Positions 36,305 to 45,028 of a stretch of 64,000 nucleotides of DNA are shown piece by piece. The position numbers and the translations under genes were made by a program. Source of the stretch: Achromobacter arsenitoxydans SY8 (GTDB lineage: Bacteria; Pseudomonadota; Gammaproteobacteria; Burkholderiales; Burkholderiaceae_B); the NCBI RefSeq assembly GCF_000236785.1, contig NZ_AGUF01000039.1:37113-101112 (forward strand). The letters are read 5' to 3'. A model generated the notes under the pieces. That model did not search any database. It worked only from the letters and a program-made list of their open reading frames with translations, and was not told the DNA's origin. Numbering within the stretch: position 1 is the first letter of the stretch; the number at the start of each line of letters is the position of its first letter.

Positions 36305-37390
36305 CTAGAGCAGCGAGGCCAGCCTGACCAGCTCGGATTGGCGGCTGCATTCCATCTTGTTGAGCAATGAGGCCACCTGCTTGCGCACGGTGAGCACCGA
36401 CGCGTGCCGCAGGGTAGCCACTTCCTCGACGCTGTGGCCGGCGGCCAGCCCGGCCAGCACGGCGGCCTCGGCGTGGGTGATGGAGAACACGGTCTGCAGC
36501 TTGGCGATGTCCGGCATGGCGAACGCGCTTTTCTTGCGCATGCGCACCAGCAGCATGCGCCCGCCGATGAGGCTCAGCGCTTGCGGCGCGATGCTGATAT
36601 CGACCCAGAACAGTTCGCCCCAGCCCGATGCCGTGGCCATGGACCGCATCTGGCCATCGCGCGCGACGGCGGCGCAATGGGCATCGAACAGCCGCTGCAC
36701 CTTGGGGTCTGCGTGGCGGAGCCTGCGGCCGTGCAGGGTCCAGCCGCCGGCGTCGTCCAGATAGCCGACCGCCAGCGAAGACAGCTTGTCGACCATGGAG
36801 TCCCTGCTGATGAGCAGCAAGGCTTCCTGGACCTCGGAGAAGGCGCTTTCCAGCGACCGCCACCCGATGGCCTGGTTGCGCTCGCGCTGCGACAGCTGGC
36901 TGCGCAGCGCCAGGAAGTAGCGGGCGAAGTCGCCGGACTGAAGCCGGTCGCTGGCCTTGGGGTCGATGGAGGCGCGCTGAAAGCCGATGGCCGCGTGCAG
37001 CACGGTGTTGGATTCGATGATCAGCGACAGCAGCTGCGCCATGCGGTGCTTGGCCATGTAGTCCGCATAGAACTCGGTGCGCTGCAGGTGCGCGGCGTCG
37101 TACATTCGCGCGGTGTCCAGCCAGGTGCCCGCAGGCGCATTGCGGCCGTCCTGTTCCAGGATGTCGCAGCTGTAGTAGTGCTCCTGGTATTCCGAAAAGC
37201 ACGCGTCTGAAAAACCGATCGCCGACAGCGTCAGCAGCTTGTTCCTGGCGTCGAAGACGATCAGTGTGCCGCTTTCGGCGCCGACCAGGTCGCGAGCCGT
37301 GCAGAGGATGTCCTGCCACGGCGGCTCGGGGTCCGTAATGTGATCGACGGCCTCGATGGCGCGACGCAAGGCGATTCGATGATCGGGCAT
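36305..37390 (-). CDS. LuxR family transcriptional regulator
   Basis: A 361-residue regulator starting at the ATG at 37390, with GGAGG upstream. The C-terminal LuxR-type helix-turn-helix (about 297-361) reads ITHAEAAVLAGLAAGHSVEEVA, then VLTVRKQVASLLNKM. The N-terminal part (about 20-180) may be a GAF- or PAS-like sensor (LVGAESGTLIVFDARNKLL) and is not an acyl-homoserine-lactone-binding domain I can recognise. No obvious target or synthase gene is adjacent. Confidence 0.85.
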   Translation of the reverse strand: MPDHRIALRRAIEAVDHITDPEPPWQDILCTARDLVGAESGTLIVFDARNKLLTLSAIGFSDACFSEYQEHYYSCDILEQDGRNAPAGTWLDTARMYDAAHLQRTEFYADYMAKHRMAQLLSLIIESNTVLHAAIGFQRASIDPKASDRLQSGDFARYFLALRSQLSQRERNQAIGWRSLESAFSEVQEALLLISRDSMVDKLSSLAVGYLDDAGGWTLHGRRLRHADPKVQRLFDAHCAAVARDGQMRSMATASGWGELFWVDISIAPQALSLIGGRMLLVRMRKKSAFAMPDIAKLQTVFSITHAEAAVLAGLAAGHSVEEVATLRHASVLTVRKQVASLLNKMECSRQSELVRLASLL

Positions 37391-37691
37391 GGCGAGCCTC
37401 CAACTCTGGGTCAAACGTAAACGCTGCTACGTGTCACAGATGGTTGTAGGTGGCGCCGGATAGCAAGGCCTGGCGGCGCACCGCTGCTGCGGATCAAAGC
37501 GGTAGGACGCGCCGCGCTGGGGGTGGCGCCGGCGGCAAGTCCAAGCGGAAATTATCGTCGGAAATCCGCGCGCAAAGGAGAAAATCCCTGCGCTTTCCGG
37601 ATGCGGCAATCGCCTTCAGTAGCGCCCTAATACGGCGATACCGGGATAATTCAATCAGCGCACCAGAAGGGTGCCAGCGGCGCGTAGCGGA
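37391..37691. other. Intergenic region without a recognisable gene
   Basis: About 300 bases between the LuxR start and the stop of the unknown gene at 37692. It should include the LuxR promoter near its left end. I see no RNA gene, strong terminator or coding frame. Confidence 0.5.
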
Positions 37692-39392
37692 TCAGACTTT
37701 CTCAGGTTCCAGCAGCCGCAGCAGCAGCGCTTTGCGCGGCTCTTCCGCCTTGCGCGCAAGCGCCGCCAGTTTCTTGTCCGGGCCGCAGAGCCGTTCGCGT
37801 ACAGGAGCCCTCAGATAATCGGGCAGGTCGGCCAGCGCCTCGGCCAGCAGTTCCAGCGTCCGCGCGTCTTCCAGCGGGGGCTTGGCGGTCAGCTTGAAAT
37901 TGTCGGTGCAGCAGCGCAGGCAGGCGACGATGGTGGACACGGTGCCAGGCGTCAGGCCGTAATGTTCGATGAACACTGCCGTATAGCGGTCCTGCGCGGA
38001 CTGGTGTTCGTCGTCCACCCGTTCCATGTAGTGCCGCAGCAGCGGAAAGTGGCGAGCATCGGCCAGGCCCAGCGCGAAGGCCGCGTAAGTGCCCGACAGG
38101 CAGGCTTTCTCGGCTTCGGCGTCGGCGTACCACTCGTAGGGCTGGATTGCCGCGAGGGCGTATGCGGTCAGCGCCTCGTGCGTCTCCGGGTGCTGCGCGG
38201 CGTTCGCAAAGAAGCGGTGGGTATCGGACCTGGCCAGGCCCTTGATCGGCAGGTAGTGGCGCGCCGAGCTCTTGAGCGTGATGCGGTAGCCGGCCGGAAA
38301 GCCTTCCCGCAGCAGGCGGGCGATGAAATCCAGCGCCTGGATATATGCCGCGGGCGTTTCATTGCGGATGCGGATGGCGACGGTGGCCAGCACGTCGTTG
38401 GCCATGCCGTCCACATCTGCGTTCGCCAGGCGCGCGTGCTCGGGCGGGTGCGCGCCGCTGCCCTCGGTCAGCATGCCGGCCGCACGCGCGCTGCCCAGGT
38501 CGCGCGCCAGTTCAAGAAAGCCCAGGCCCGTGGGGCGCGAAAAGCCGGGTTCGTGCCGCAGGATGAGCGTGGCGGCAAAGAGCAGCAGGTCGACGTCCGT
38601 ATCCGACGGATCCAGCGCCGCGCCCGGCTTAGGCGTGTAGATGTTTTGCCGGAAGGCGTTCTGCGCGATATCGAAGTAGCGGGGCAGGTACTGCTCCTCG
38701 GACCAGCGGCGCACTGCGTGGATGATGGAGCCGCGCTGCTCGGCCAGGGATTGCTGGCCCGCGTTCAGCTGCAGCACGCGCGTGAAAATCTGGATCAGCC
38801 AGGCGGCGTCCGGCTTGGGGAACAGGCGCGTGTCCAGCAGATGGCTGCACAGCAGGCTGATGTGCAGGCGCTTGGTGGGGTGGTTGCCGTTCAGCAGGGT
38901 TTCGTCCACGAACTGCGTGACCCGTTCGCGCAGCCATTGCTGTTTGGCGGTGTCGGTATGGTCGGCCAGCGTCACGCGCAGCCGGCCTTCTGTGGTGGGA
39001 AACTGCGCACGGAACCGGAAGTGGTGATTGAGATGGGGCTTGCCGGCCAGGCGCGCGATGCGCGCGCGCACCGCCTCGCCCAGCGCGGGAGCAAGCTCGT
39101 CCCGAACCTGCGCGGGGCTGAGCGGACCATTGCGGCCCTGCGAACGAAGGCCGTCTTCATCGTCGGGTTCCCAGCCGGGCATGACATCGAGCACGATGCG
39201 CGACGGCTCGTACTCCAGCAGGATCTCGTCGTGGATGCCGGCCTGCAGCGGCGTTCGAGCCACGATGGCGTCGATGTCCTGGCGGCCTTCCAGCTGGTCG
39301 AACCAGCCATGGATGGCGGCGAGCGTCTCGTCCTGGATCTGCTGCGCTGTTTTGTGGTGCAGACCGATGGCGCCGGAAACTTCAGAGGTCAT
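37692..39392 (-). CDS. Large hypothetical protein
   Basis: A 566-residue soluble protein with no signal peptide or membrane helix. I do not securely recognise the family; it is weakly reminiscent of DUF6138-type proteins. It appears alpha-helical throughout. Notable segments are HDEILLEYEPSRIVLDVMPGWEP, ADHTDTAKQQWLRERVTQFVDETLL and a C-terminal Cys pair (LRCCTDNFKL). It stands alone on the minus strand. Codon use is normal for the region, so it is a real gene rather than an overlap artefact. Confidence 0.6.
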   Translation of the reverse strand: MTSEVSGAIGLHHKTAQQIQDETLAAIHGWFDQLEGRQDIDAIVARTPLQAGIHDEILLEYEPSRIVLDVMPGWEPDDEDGLRSQGRNGPLSPAQVRDELAPALGEAVRARIARLAGKPHLNHHFRFRAQFPTTEGRLRVTLADHTDTAKQQWLRERVTQFVDETLLNGNHPTKRLHISLLCSHLLDTRLFPKPDAAWLIQIFTRVLQLNAGQQSLAEQRGSIIHAVRRWSEEQYLPRYFDIAQNAFRQNIYTPKPGAALDPSDTDVDLLLFAATLILRHEPGFSRPTGLGFLELARDLGSARAAGMLTEGSGAHPPEHARLANADVDGMANDVLATVAIRIRNETPAAYIQALDFIARLLREGFPAGYRITLKSSARHYLPIKGLARSDTHRFFANAAQHPETHEALTAYALAAIQPYEWYADAEAEKACLSGTYAAFALGLADARHFPLLRHYMERVDDEHQSAQDRYTAVFIEHYGLTPGTVSTIVACLRCCTDNFKLTAKPPLEDARTLELLAEALADLPDYLRAPVRERLCGPDKKLAALARKAEEPRKALLLRLLEPEKV

Positions 39393-39445
39393 GATGCGGG
39401 CTCGTTGCGGAAACTGGGCCGCATGCTACACGAAGCGCACAGGTC

Positions 39446-40516
39446 CTAACCCGGTGGAAAGATCGCCGCCCGCCACAGGTCCAGGAAGTGGCGCTTCTTC
39501 AGCGGGTCCAGGTATACCAGCAGCCCGACGCCCAGCGCCATGGGCCGCACGCCCGCGGCAGGGATGACCGACGCACTGACGGGCCGCATGCCGGACTGCT
39601 GCGCCAGCATCTCCTGGCCGCGGGGCGACAGCAGGTAGTCCAGGAACATCCCGCCCAGGTCGCCGCGCGGCGCTTGCCGGGGAATGATGGCGGAGCGCGA
39701 CAGCATCAGCGTGTAGTCCTGCGGGTAGATGATCGCCAGCGGCGCGCCCTGCGCGATGCGGTGCCGGGTGTAGGACTCCAGCAGGTTGTAGGCCAGCGTG
39801 ATTTCGCCGCGCTCCAGCCTGTCCAGCGCATGTTCCGTGGATTCGTGGATGGCGACGTCGTTGCGGCCCAAGGCGGCCAGGAGCGCGCCCGCCATGCTGT
39901 CCAGGCGGGTGTCCTGCGTGGCGGCCAGGTAGCCGATGCCGCTGCCCTGCACGTCGTAGGTCGAGATCTGGCCGGCCAGCGGCTGGTCCGGCGCCTGCAG
40001 CAGCGACAGCAGTTCGCGGCGCGTGTGGGGCACGCGTGCGGGGTCCAGCTTGCGCGTGTTGTAGACCATCACGATGGGATCGGTGCCGATGCTGAAGACC
40101 TCGTCGCGCCAATTGGCCCAGCCGGGCAGGGCGCGCGTTTCCGGCGACACGTGCACCTGGGCATAGCCGTCGTTGACCAGCTTGGTTTGCAGGTCCATGG
40201 CGCTGCTGATGACCAGATCCGGGCCCGACCGGGAGGCCGGTTCCCTGGCGGCGCGGGCCACGGTTTCGGCATAGAGATCCTGCGTGGACAGTTCCGTGTA
40301 TTCCAGGCGCACGCCGGGATTGAGCTGGCTGAAGTCTTCCAGCACGCCGCGAAACACCTGCACGCTGTTGGACGCGTGTACGACCAGGACGTTGTTGCTA
40401 TCGGCTGGACCCAGCGCCAGGCCGCTGCCGCTGACCTCGGCGGCATGACCCGCCGCGCCCAGCGTCAGCACGGCCGCGCAGGCCAGTCGGCGCAAGATGG
40501 ACAGGAAGCTAGGCAT
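39446..40516 (-). CDS. Periplasmic binding protein (Fe3+-type), partner of the two-component system
   Basis: A 356-residue periplasmic protein starting at the ATG at 40516, with a signal peptide of about 26 residues (G-H-A-A). It resembles ferric-ion-type and AfuA-like binding proteins: NVLVVHASNSVQVFRGVLEDFSQL, DLYAETVARA, GTDPIVMVYNTRKL and DVQGSGIGYLAA. Its start codon lies inside the sensor-kinase gene (8-base overlap, ATGCCTAG), so translation is coupled. No transporter subunits follow. I infer that it senses a solute for the kinase, as binding proteins do in TctDE-like or Bordetella BctDE systems, rather than feeding an ABC transporter. Confidence 0.85.
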   Translation of the reverse strand: MPSFLSILRRLACAAVLTLGAAGHAAEVSGSGLALGPADSNNVLVVHASNSVQVFRGVLEDFSQLNPGVRLEYTELSTQDLYAETVARAAREPASRSGPDLVISSAMDLQTKLVNDGYAQVHVSPETRALPGWANWRDEVFSIGTDPIVMVYNTRKLDPARVPHTRRELLSLLQAPDQPLAGQISTYDVQGSGIGYLAATQDTRLDSMAGALLAALGRNDVAIHESTEHALDRLERGEITLAYNLLESYTRHRIAQGAPLAIIYPQDYTLMLSRSAIIPRQAPRGDLGGMFLDYLLSPRGQEMLAQQSGMRPVSASVIPAAGVRPMALGVGLLVYLDPLKKRHFLDLWRAAIFPPG

Positions 40517-41942
40517 GATCGGGAAGCGCCGGCAGCGCGATAACGGCATCCAGGCCGCCGCCCACCCGGTTGCTCAGGCTGAGCCTGCCCTGGTGGATGT
40601 CGGCGACCCGCTTGATGATGGACAGACCCAGGCCGGCGCCGGGCGCGCGGGGATTGGGGCCGCGCGCGAAGCGCTCGAAGGCGGTGTTGGCCAGCGCGGG
40701 CGGAATGCCCGGACCCTGGTCCGACACCGTGACGAGCCAGTCGGCGTCTTTCCGTTCCAGCCGGACGTCGATGTGGCCGTCTTCCGAGGCGCCGTGGCGA
40801 AGCGCGTTGTCGATCAGGTTCTTGAAGGCCTCGCGCAGCATCAGGCTGTCTCCCAGGACGCGCGGCGGATGATCGGCGGAATCCGGCAGGCGCAGGCGGA
40901 CGTCGGGCTGCGGATCGGCCTGCGGGACCGTGTCGTAAACGGCCTGGCTCAGCAGCTCGGCCAGGTCTACGGGCTGGAACTGCCTGACGTTGCTGCGATG
41001 GATGACGCTGGCGTCGCTGAGCAGCTGGTTGACCAGCCGCGACAGCTTTTCGGCATTGCGCAGCACGGCCAGCAGGCTGCGGCGCTGCTCGGCGGGATCG
41101 TCCTCGTCCAGCGCCACCTCCATCTGCGCGTGCAGCGCGGCCAGGGGTGTGCGCAGCTGGTGCGCCGCTTCGGCGATGAAGAGGCGCAGCGTGTCCAGGT
41201 TTTCCGACAGGCGAGCCATGAATCCGTCCAGCGAGTGCACCAGCATGTCCAGCTCTTCGGGCACCGGAGCGGCGATGGGATGCAGGTCCGACGCGCTGCG
41301 TCCGGCCAGTTCGCGTTCGACGCGCTGGATGGGGGACAGCGAGCGGTGCAGCCCCCAGTAGGCCAGCGCCAGCGCGGCGGCGGTGAAGCCGATCAGCGCC
41401 AGCGTGCCTTGCCACAGAATGCCCTCGGCCAGCGCGTTGCGCGCTTCGCGCGTCTGCGCGACCTGGATGATCGCGGTCTGGGTTTCGCGAGGGCCGGCAA
41501 CCTTGCGTTCCATCCAGGCGATGCGCACGGGCTGGCCCTGGTAGACGGCTTCGTAGAGCCACGGCGAGTCGGCCGCGTCGGCGTTGCCGCGCGCGGGCGG
41601 GGCAGGCAGGTCGCCATAGCCGGAAATGAGCGCGCCCGGGGCGGCGGCCACGCGGTAGAAGACGCGGTCGCGCGGGGCCTGCTCCAGCAGCGCCAGCGAC
41701 GCGTAGGGCATGTCCATCTGCCATTCGCCCTGCACCAGCTGCAGGCTGTCGGCCATGGACAGGACCGATGCGCGCAGCAGCTGGTCGTACGTGGTGTCGG
41801 CGGTCTGGTGGGCGTAGCCGCGCACCAGCAGGTAGATCGCGCCCAGGCCGGCCACGAACAGCGCCAGCAGCATGGCGAGCAGCCGGCGGCGGACGGAGAT
41901 TCGGCGCGGCTGCGCCGGAAGCGGTCGGTTCACGCGGCGCAA
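40509..41942 (-). CDS. Sensor histidine kinase (TctE-like)
   Basis: A 477-residue inner-membrane kinase. Helix 1 (about 21-40) and helix 2 (about 178-197) frame a periplasmic sensor domain. Then come HAMP, the phosphoacceptor H261 in EAAHQLRTPLAAL, the N box (NLIDNALRHG), G1 (DQGPGIP), F (FERFARG) and G2 (GAGLGLSI). It resembles TctE and QseC kinases. It starts 3 bases after the response-regulator stop and overlaps the binding-protein gene at its end, so all three form one operon. Confidence 0.92.
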   Translation of the reverse strand: MRRVNRPLPAQPRRISVRRRLLAMLLALFVAGLGAIYLLVRGYAHQTADTTYDQLLRASVLSMADSLQLVQGEWQMDMPYASLALLEQAPRDRVFYRVAAAPGALISGYGDLPAPPARGNADAADSPWLYEAVYQGQPVRIAWMERKVAGPRETQTAIIQVAQTREARNALAEGILWQGTLALIGFTAAALALAYWGLHRSLSPIQRVERELAGRSASDLHPIAAPVPEELDMLVHSLDGFMARLSENLDTLRLFIAEAAHQLRTPLAALHAQMEVALDEDDPAEQRRSLLAVLRNAEKLSRLVNQLLSDASVIHRSNVRQFQPVDLAELLSQAVYDTVPQADPQPDVRLRLPDSADHPPRVLGDSLMLREAFKNLIDNALRHGASEDGHIDVRLERKDADWLVTVSDQGPGIPPALANTAFERFARGPNPRAPGAGLGLSIIKRVADIHQGRLSLSNRVGGGLDAVIALPALPDHA

Positions 41943-41945
41943 CTC

Positions 41946-42650
41946 CTAGCCGCGCGGCTCTGCGGGCGGCGCGTGGTCCGCATCGCCCGTCGCAGTCAGC
42001 AGATAGCCGGTGCCGCGCTGCGTCTCGATGCGCAGCGGCGATCCCTCCAGCTTGCGGCGCAGGCGGGCGATGTAGACCTCGATGGCGTTGGGCGCGGCCT
42101 CGTCGTCGAAGGCAAAAAGCTTGTTGGCGATTTCGGTCTTGCTGACGGCGCGGTTCATGCCGGCCAGCAGGATTTCCAGCAGGCTGTATTCGCGTTTGGG
42201 CAGTTCGATGCGCTGGCCCGCCAGGGTGACCTGGCGGGCGGCGCTGTCGATGACCAGCTCGCCGAAACGCAGGACGCCGGCCGCCTGGGCGCTGGGACGG
42301 CGCAGCAGGGCGCGGCAGCGGGCTTCCAGTTCGCGGAAATCGAAAGGCTTGGCCAGGTAGTCGTCGGCGCCGGTGTCCAGGGCGTGCACGCGGTCTTCGA
42401 TGTCGATGCGCGCGGTCAGTGCAAGCACGGGCGTCTTGCTGCCGCGGTCGCGCAACCGGTGCAGGATGTCGAAGCCCGACATGCGGGGCAGGCCGATGTC
42501 CAGGATGACGAGATCGAAGGTCTCGTACTGCAGCACGCCGTCGGCGCTGAGGCCGTCGCTTTGGCTGTCCACCGCATGGCCGAGACGGCGCAGCCGGCGC
42601 ACGAGTGCGTCGGACAGGTCCTCGTCGTCTTCGATCACCAGGATGCGCAT
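41946..42650 (-). CDS. OmpR-family response regulator (TctD-like)
   Basis: A 234-residue regulator starting at the ATG at 42650 (MRILVIEDDEDL). The receiver has acidic D8/D9, phosphoacceptor D51 (LDIGLP), Thr (LTAR) and Lys (AKPFD). A winged-helix DNA-binding domain fills about 125-220 (LPKREYSLLEILLAG, NAIEVYIARLRRKLEG). It probably controls the divergent CitMHS transporter gene across the 178-base gap. Confidence 0.92.
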   Translation of the reverse strand: MRILVIEDDEDLSDALVRRLRRLGHAVDSQSDGLSADGVLQYETFDLVILDIGLPRMSGFDILHRLRDRGSKTPVLALTARIDIEDRVHALDTGADDYLAKPFDFRELEARCRALLRRPSAQAAGVLRFGELVIDSAARQVTLAGQRIELPKREYSLLEILLAGMNRAVSKTEIANKLFAFDDEAAPNAIEVYIARLRRKLEGSPLRIETQRGTGYLLTATGDADHAPPAEPRG

Positions 42651-42828
42651 GCGGCGATTGTCGCATGGCTGGATGGCACTCATGCGGCGCATGGTGCGCT
42701 TGCCCCCCAGGCCGCGCGCGAGCCGAAAAAACGACAGGTTCCAGACAGCTTTTATTTCTAGTCTTGCGGTCCTGCTTCCCCCGCCGGAGGCAGCCACACA
42801 TAACAACGACTAGCCGGAGATAACCCTC

Positions 42829-44169
42829 ATGCTTCTGACCCTGCTTGGCTTCGGCATGGTGATCACGTTCATGACGCTGATCATGACCAAGCGCCTGTCG
42901 CCCTTGGTTGCGCTCATCCTTGTCCCCATTATTTTTGCCGTCCTGGGCGGCTTTGGCGCCGGCATCGACAAGATGATGCTGGACGGCATCCGCAAGATTG
43001 CGCCGACGGGCGTGATGCTGATGTTCGCCATTCTGTACTTCGGGGTGATGATCGACGCCGGCCTGTTCGATCCCATCGTGGGACGCATCCTGCGCGCGGT
43101 GAAGGGCGATCCGCTCAAGATCGTCGTCGGCACCACGGTGCTGGCGCTGGTCATCTCCCTGGACGGGGACGGTTCGACCACCTACATGATCGTGGTCGCG
43201 TCGATGCTGCCCCTGTACCGGCGCCTGAAGATGAACGCGCTGTCGATGACCTGCCTGGCGATGCTGGCCAGCGGCGTCATGAACCTGACGCCTTGGGGAG
43301 GGCCCACGGCGCGCGCCGCCAGCGCCTTGCACGTGGACGCCGGCGACATCTTCGTGCCGCTGGTGCCGGTGATGGGCGTGTCCATCGTGGCGATCCTGGT
43401 GCTGGCGGTCTTCCTGGGCCTGCGCGAGCGCCGTCGCCTTGGCGTCCTGTCCCTGCCCGAAGGCGCGTCGCTGCATGCCGGCTACGACGAGGACGGCCCC
43501 AAGAACCTGCCCGAGATCGAGGTGGACCACGACCTGCGCCGGCCCAAACTGCTGTGGGTAAACGCCGGCCTGACGCTGGCGCTGATGGTGAGTCTGGTGA
43601 TGGGCGTGCTGCCCCTGCCGGTGCTGTTCATGATCGCGTTCGCGGTCGCGCTGATCATCAACTATCCGAACCTGGCCGAGCAGCGCCGCCGCGTGGCGCA
43701 GCATGCGGGCAATGTGCTGTCGGTGGTGTCGCTGATCTTCGCCGCGGGCATCTTCACCGGCATCCTGTCGGGCACCGGCATGGTCGAAGCCATGTCGCGC
43801 AGCCTGCTCGCCGTGATTCCCGACGCGCTGGGGCCTTATCTGGCGGGCATCACGGCGCTGGTCAGCCTGCCGTTCACCTTCTTCATGTCCAACGACGCCT
43901 TCTATTTCGGCGTGCTGCCCATCCTGAGCGAAGCGGCGCAGGGCTACGGGATTTCGCCGGTCGAAATGGCGCGCGCCTCGCTGATCGGTCAGCCGGTGCA
44001 TCTGCTGAGTCCGCTGGTGCCTTCCACCTATCTGCTGGTCGGCCTGGCCGGCGTGGAGTTCGGCGACCACCAGCGCTATTCGTTGAAGTGGGCCACGATG
44101 GTCTGCATGGTGATGCTGGCCGCCGCCCTGGTTTTCGGCCTGTTCCCGCTGGTCGGCTCCGCCGCCTGA
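42829..44169 (+). CDS. CitMHS family citrate transporter
   Basis: A 446-residue inner-membrane transporter with about 11-12 hydrophobic segments. It matches the CitMHS family, which imports citrate as a metal complex with protons: MTKRLSPLVALILVPIIFAVLGG, DGSTTYMIVVASMLPLYRRL, NLTPWGGPTARAA and SNDAFYFGVLPIL. A GGAG site lies before the ATG. The gene is divergent from a TctD/TctE-like operon, so I infer tricarboxylate-induced expression. An SDR gene follows 38 bases downstream. Confidence 0.9.
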   Translation: MLLTLLGFGMVITFMTLIMTKRLSPLVALILVPIIFAVLGGFGAGIDKMMLDGIRKIAPTGVMLMFAILYFGVMIDAGLFDPIVGRILRAVKGDPLKIVVGTTVLALVISLDGDGSTTYMIVVASMLPLYRRLKMNALSMTCLAMLASGVMNLTPWGGPTARAASALHVDAGDIFVPLVPVMGVSIVAILVLAVFLGLRERRRLGVLSLPEGASLHAGYDEDGPKNLPEIEVDHDLRRPKLLWVNAGLTLALMVSLVMGVLPLPVLFMIAFAVALIINYPNLAEQRRRVAQHAGNVLSVVSLIFAAGIFTGILSGTGMVEAMSRSLLAVIPDALGPYLAGITALVSLPFTFFMSNDAFYFGVLPILSEAAQGYGISPVEMARASLIGQPVHLLSPLVPSTYLLVGLAGVEFGDHQRYSLKWATMVCMVMLAAALVFGLFPLVGSAA

Positions 44170-44207
44170 ACCGCGGCGCCCGCCGCACCACTCACAAAGG
44201 ATCATCC

Positions 44208-44948
44208 ATGGCTTTGCGCATTGCCTACGTCACCAGCGGAATGGGCCACACGGGCACCGCGATCTGCCAGGCGCTGCATCATGCCGGGCACCGCGTCGTC
44301 GCGGGCTGCGGCCCGCGCTCGTCCCGCAAGGACCACTGGCTGAAGGAACAGAAATCCCTGGGGTACGATTTCATCGCCTCGGAAGGCGACGCCACCGACT
44401 GGGCGTCCACCGAGGCCGCTTTCGCCAAGGTGCGGCGCGAGGTCGGCGAGATCGACGTGCTGGTTAATAACGCCGGTTCCATGCTGGACATGCGCTTTCG
44501 CCAGATGAGCCACGCGGACTGGTCTGCGGTGCTGCGCAGCAATCTGGACACGCTGTTCAACAGCACCAAGCAGGTAGTCGACAGCATGGCGGACCGGGGC
44601 TGGGGGCGCATCATCAACATCGGATCGGTCGCCGCCGAAAAAGGCCAGATCGGCCAGATCAACTACGCGACCGCCAAGGGCGCGGTCATCGGCTTCACCC
44701 GGTCGCTGGCGCAGGAAGTGGCCGCGCGCGGCGTGACGGTGAACCTGGTTTCGCCGGGCTTTATCGCCGACGACACCGTCAAGGCGTTTCCCCCCGCATT
44801 GCTGGACCGCATCATCGAAAGCGTGCCGGTGGGCAGGCTGGGAACGGCCCGGGACCTGGCCGGCCTGTGCGCCTGGCTGGCGTCTGACGAGGCGGCGTTT
44901 GTGACGGGCGCCAATTACGCCATCAACGGCGGCGTGTACATGAGTTGA
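44208..44948 (+). CDS. SDR family oxidoreductase (acetoacetyl-CoA reductase/FabG-like)
   Basis: A 246-residue classical short-chain dehydrogenase. It has a glycine-rich NAD(P) loop (TSGMGHTG), NNAG (87-90), N112 and the catalytic S140, Y153 and K157, plus VNLVSPGFIADDTV. The N-terminus and the GRIINIGSVAAEKGQ segment resemble PhbB acetoacetyl-CoA reductases of polyhydroxybutyrate synthesis, but no phaA or phaC lies near. It starts 38 bases after the citrate transporter and is probably read through from it. AAAGGA precedes the ATG. Confidence 0.88.
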   Translation: MALRIAYVTSGMGHTGTAICQALHHAGHRVVAGCGPRSSRKDHWLKEQKSLGYDFIASEGDATDWASTEAAFAKVRREVGEIDVLVNNAGSMLDMRFRQMSHADWSAVLRSNLDTLFNSTKQVVDSMADRGWGRIINIGSVAAEKGQIGQINYATAKGAVIGFTRSLAQEVAARGVTVNLVSPGFIADDTVKAFPPALLDRIIESVPVGRLGTARDLAGLCAWLASDEAAFVTGANYAINGGVYMS

Positions 44949-45028
44949 CGTGTTGGCGGGAGCGGGCCGCGGCGAAATTGGGCAGGGCGACACCTTAGCC
45001 CATTTGCGCCGCCCATCGCGCCAGGCCG

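Noticed and set aside
40465-44205. Very long open frames on the strand opposite real genes, for example a 1,246-codon frame here, a 1,122-codon frame at 23111-26479 and an 891-codon frame at 57662-60337
   Set aside because: They mirror well-supported genes (two-component system and CitMHS, helicase-nuclease, RND pump), are low-complexity His/Gln/Arg/Gly-rich and show no family motifs. Long antisense frames are expected in GC-rich DNA.
44971-45010. Imperfect inverted repeat between the SDR and Bug genes as a bidirectional terminator
   Set aside because: Pairing is broken by mismatches and there is no T-run, so support is too weak.
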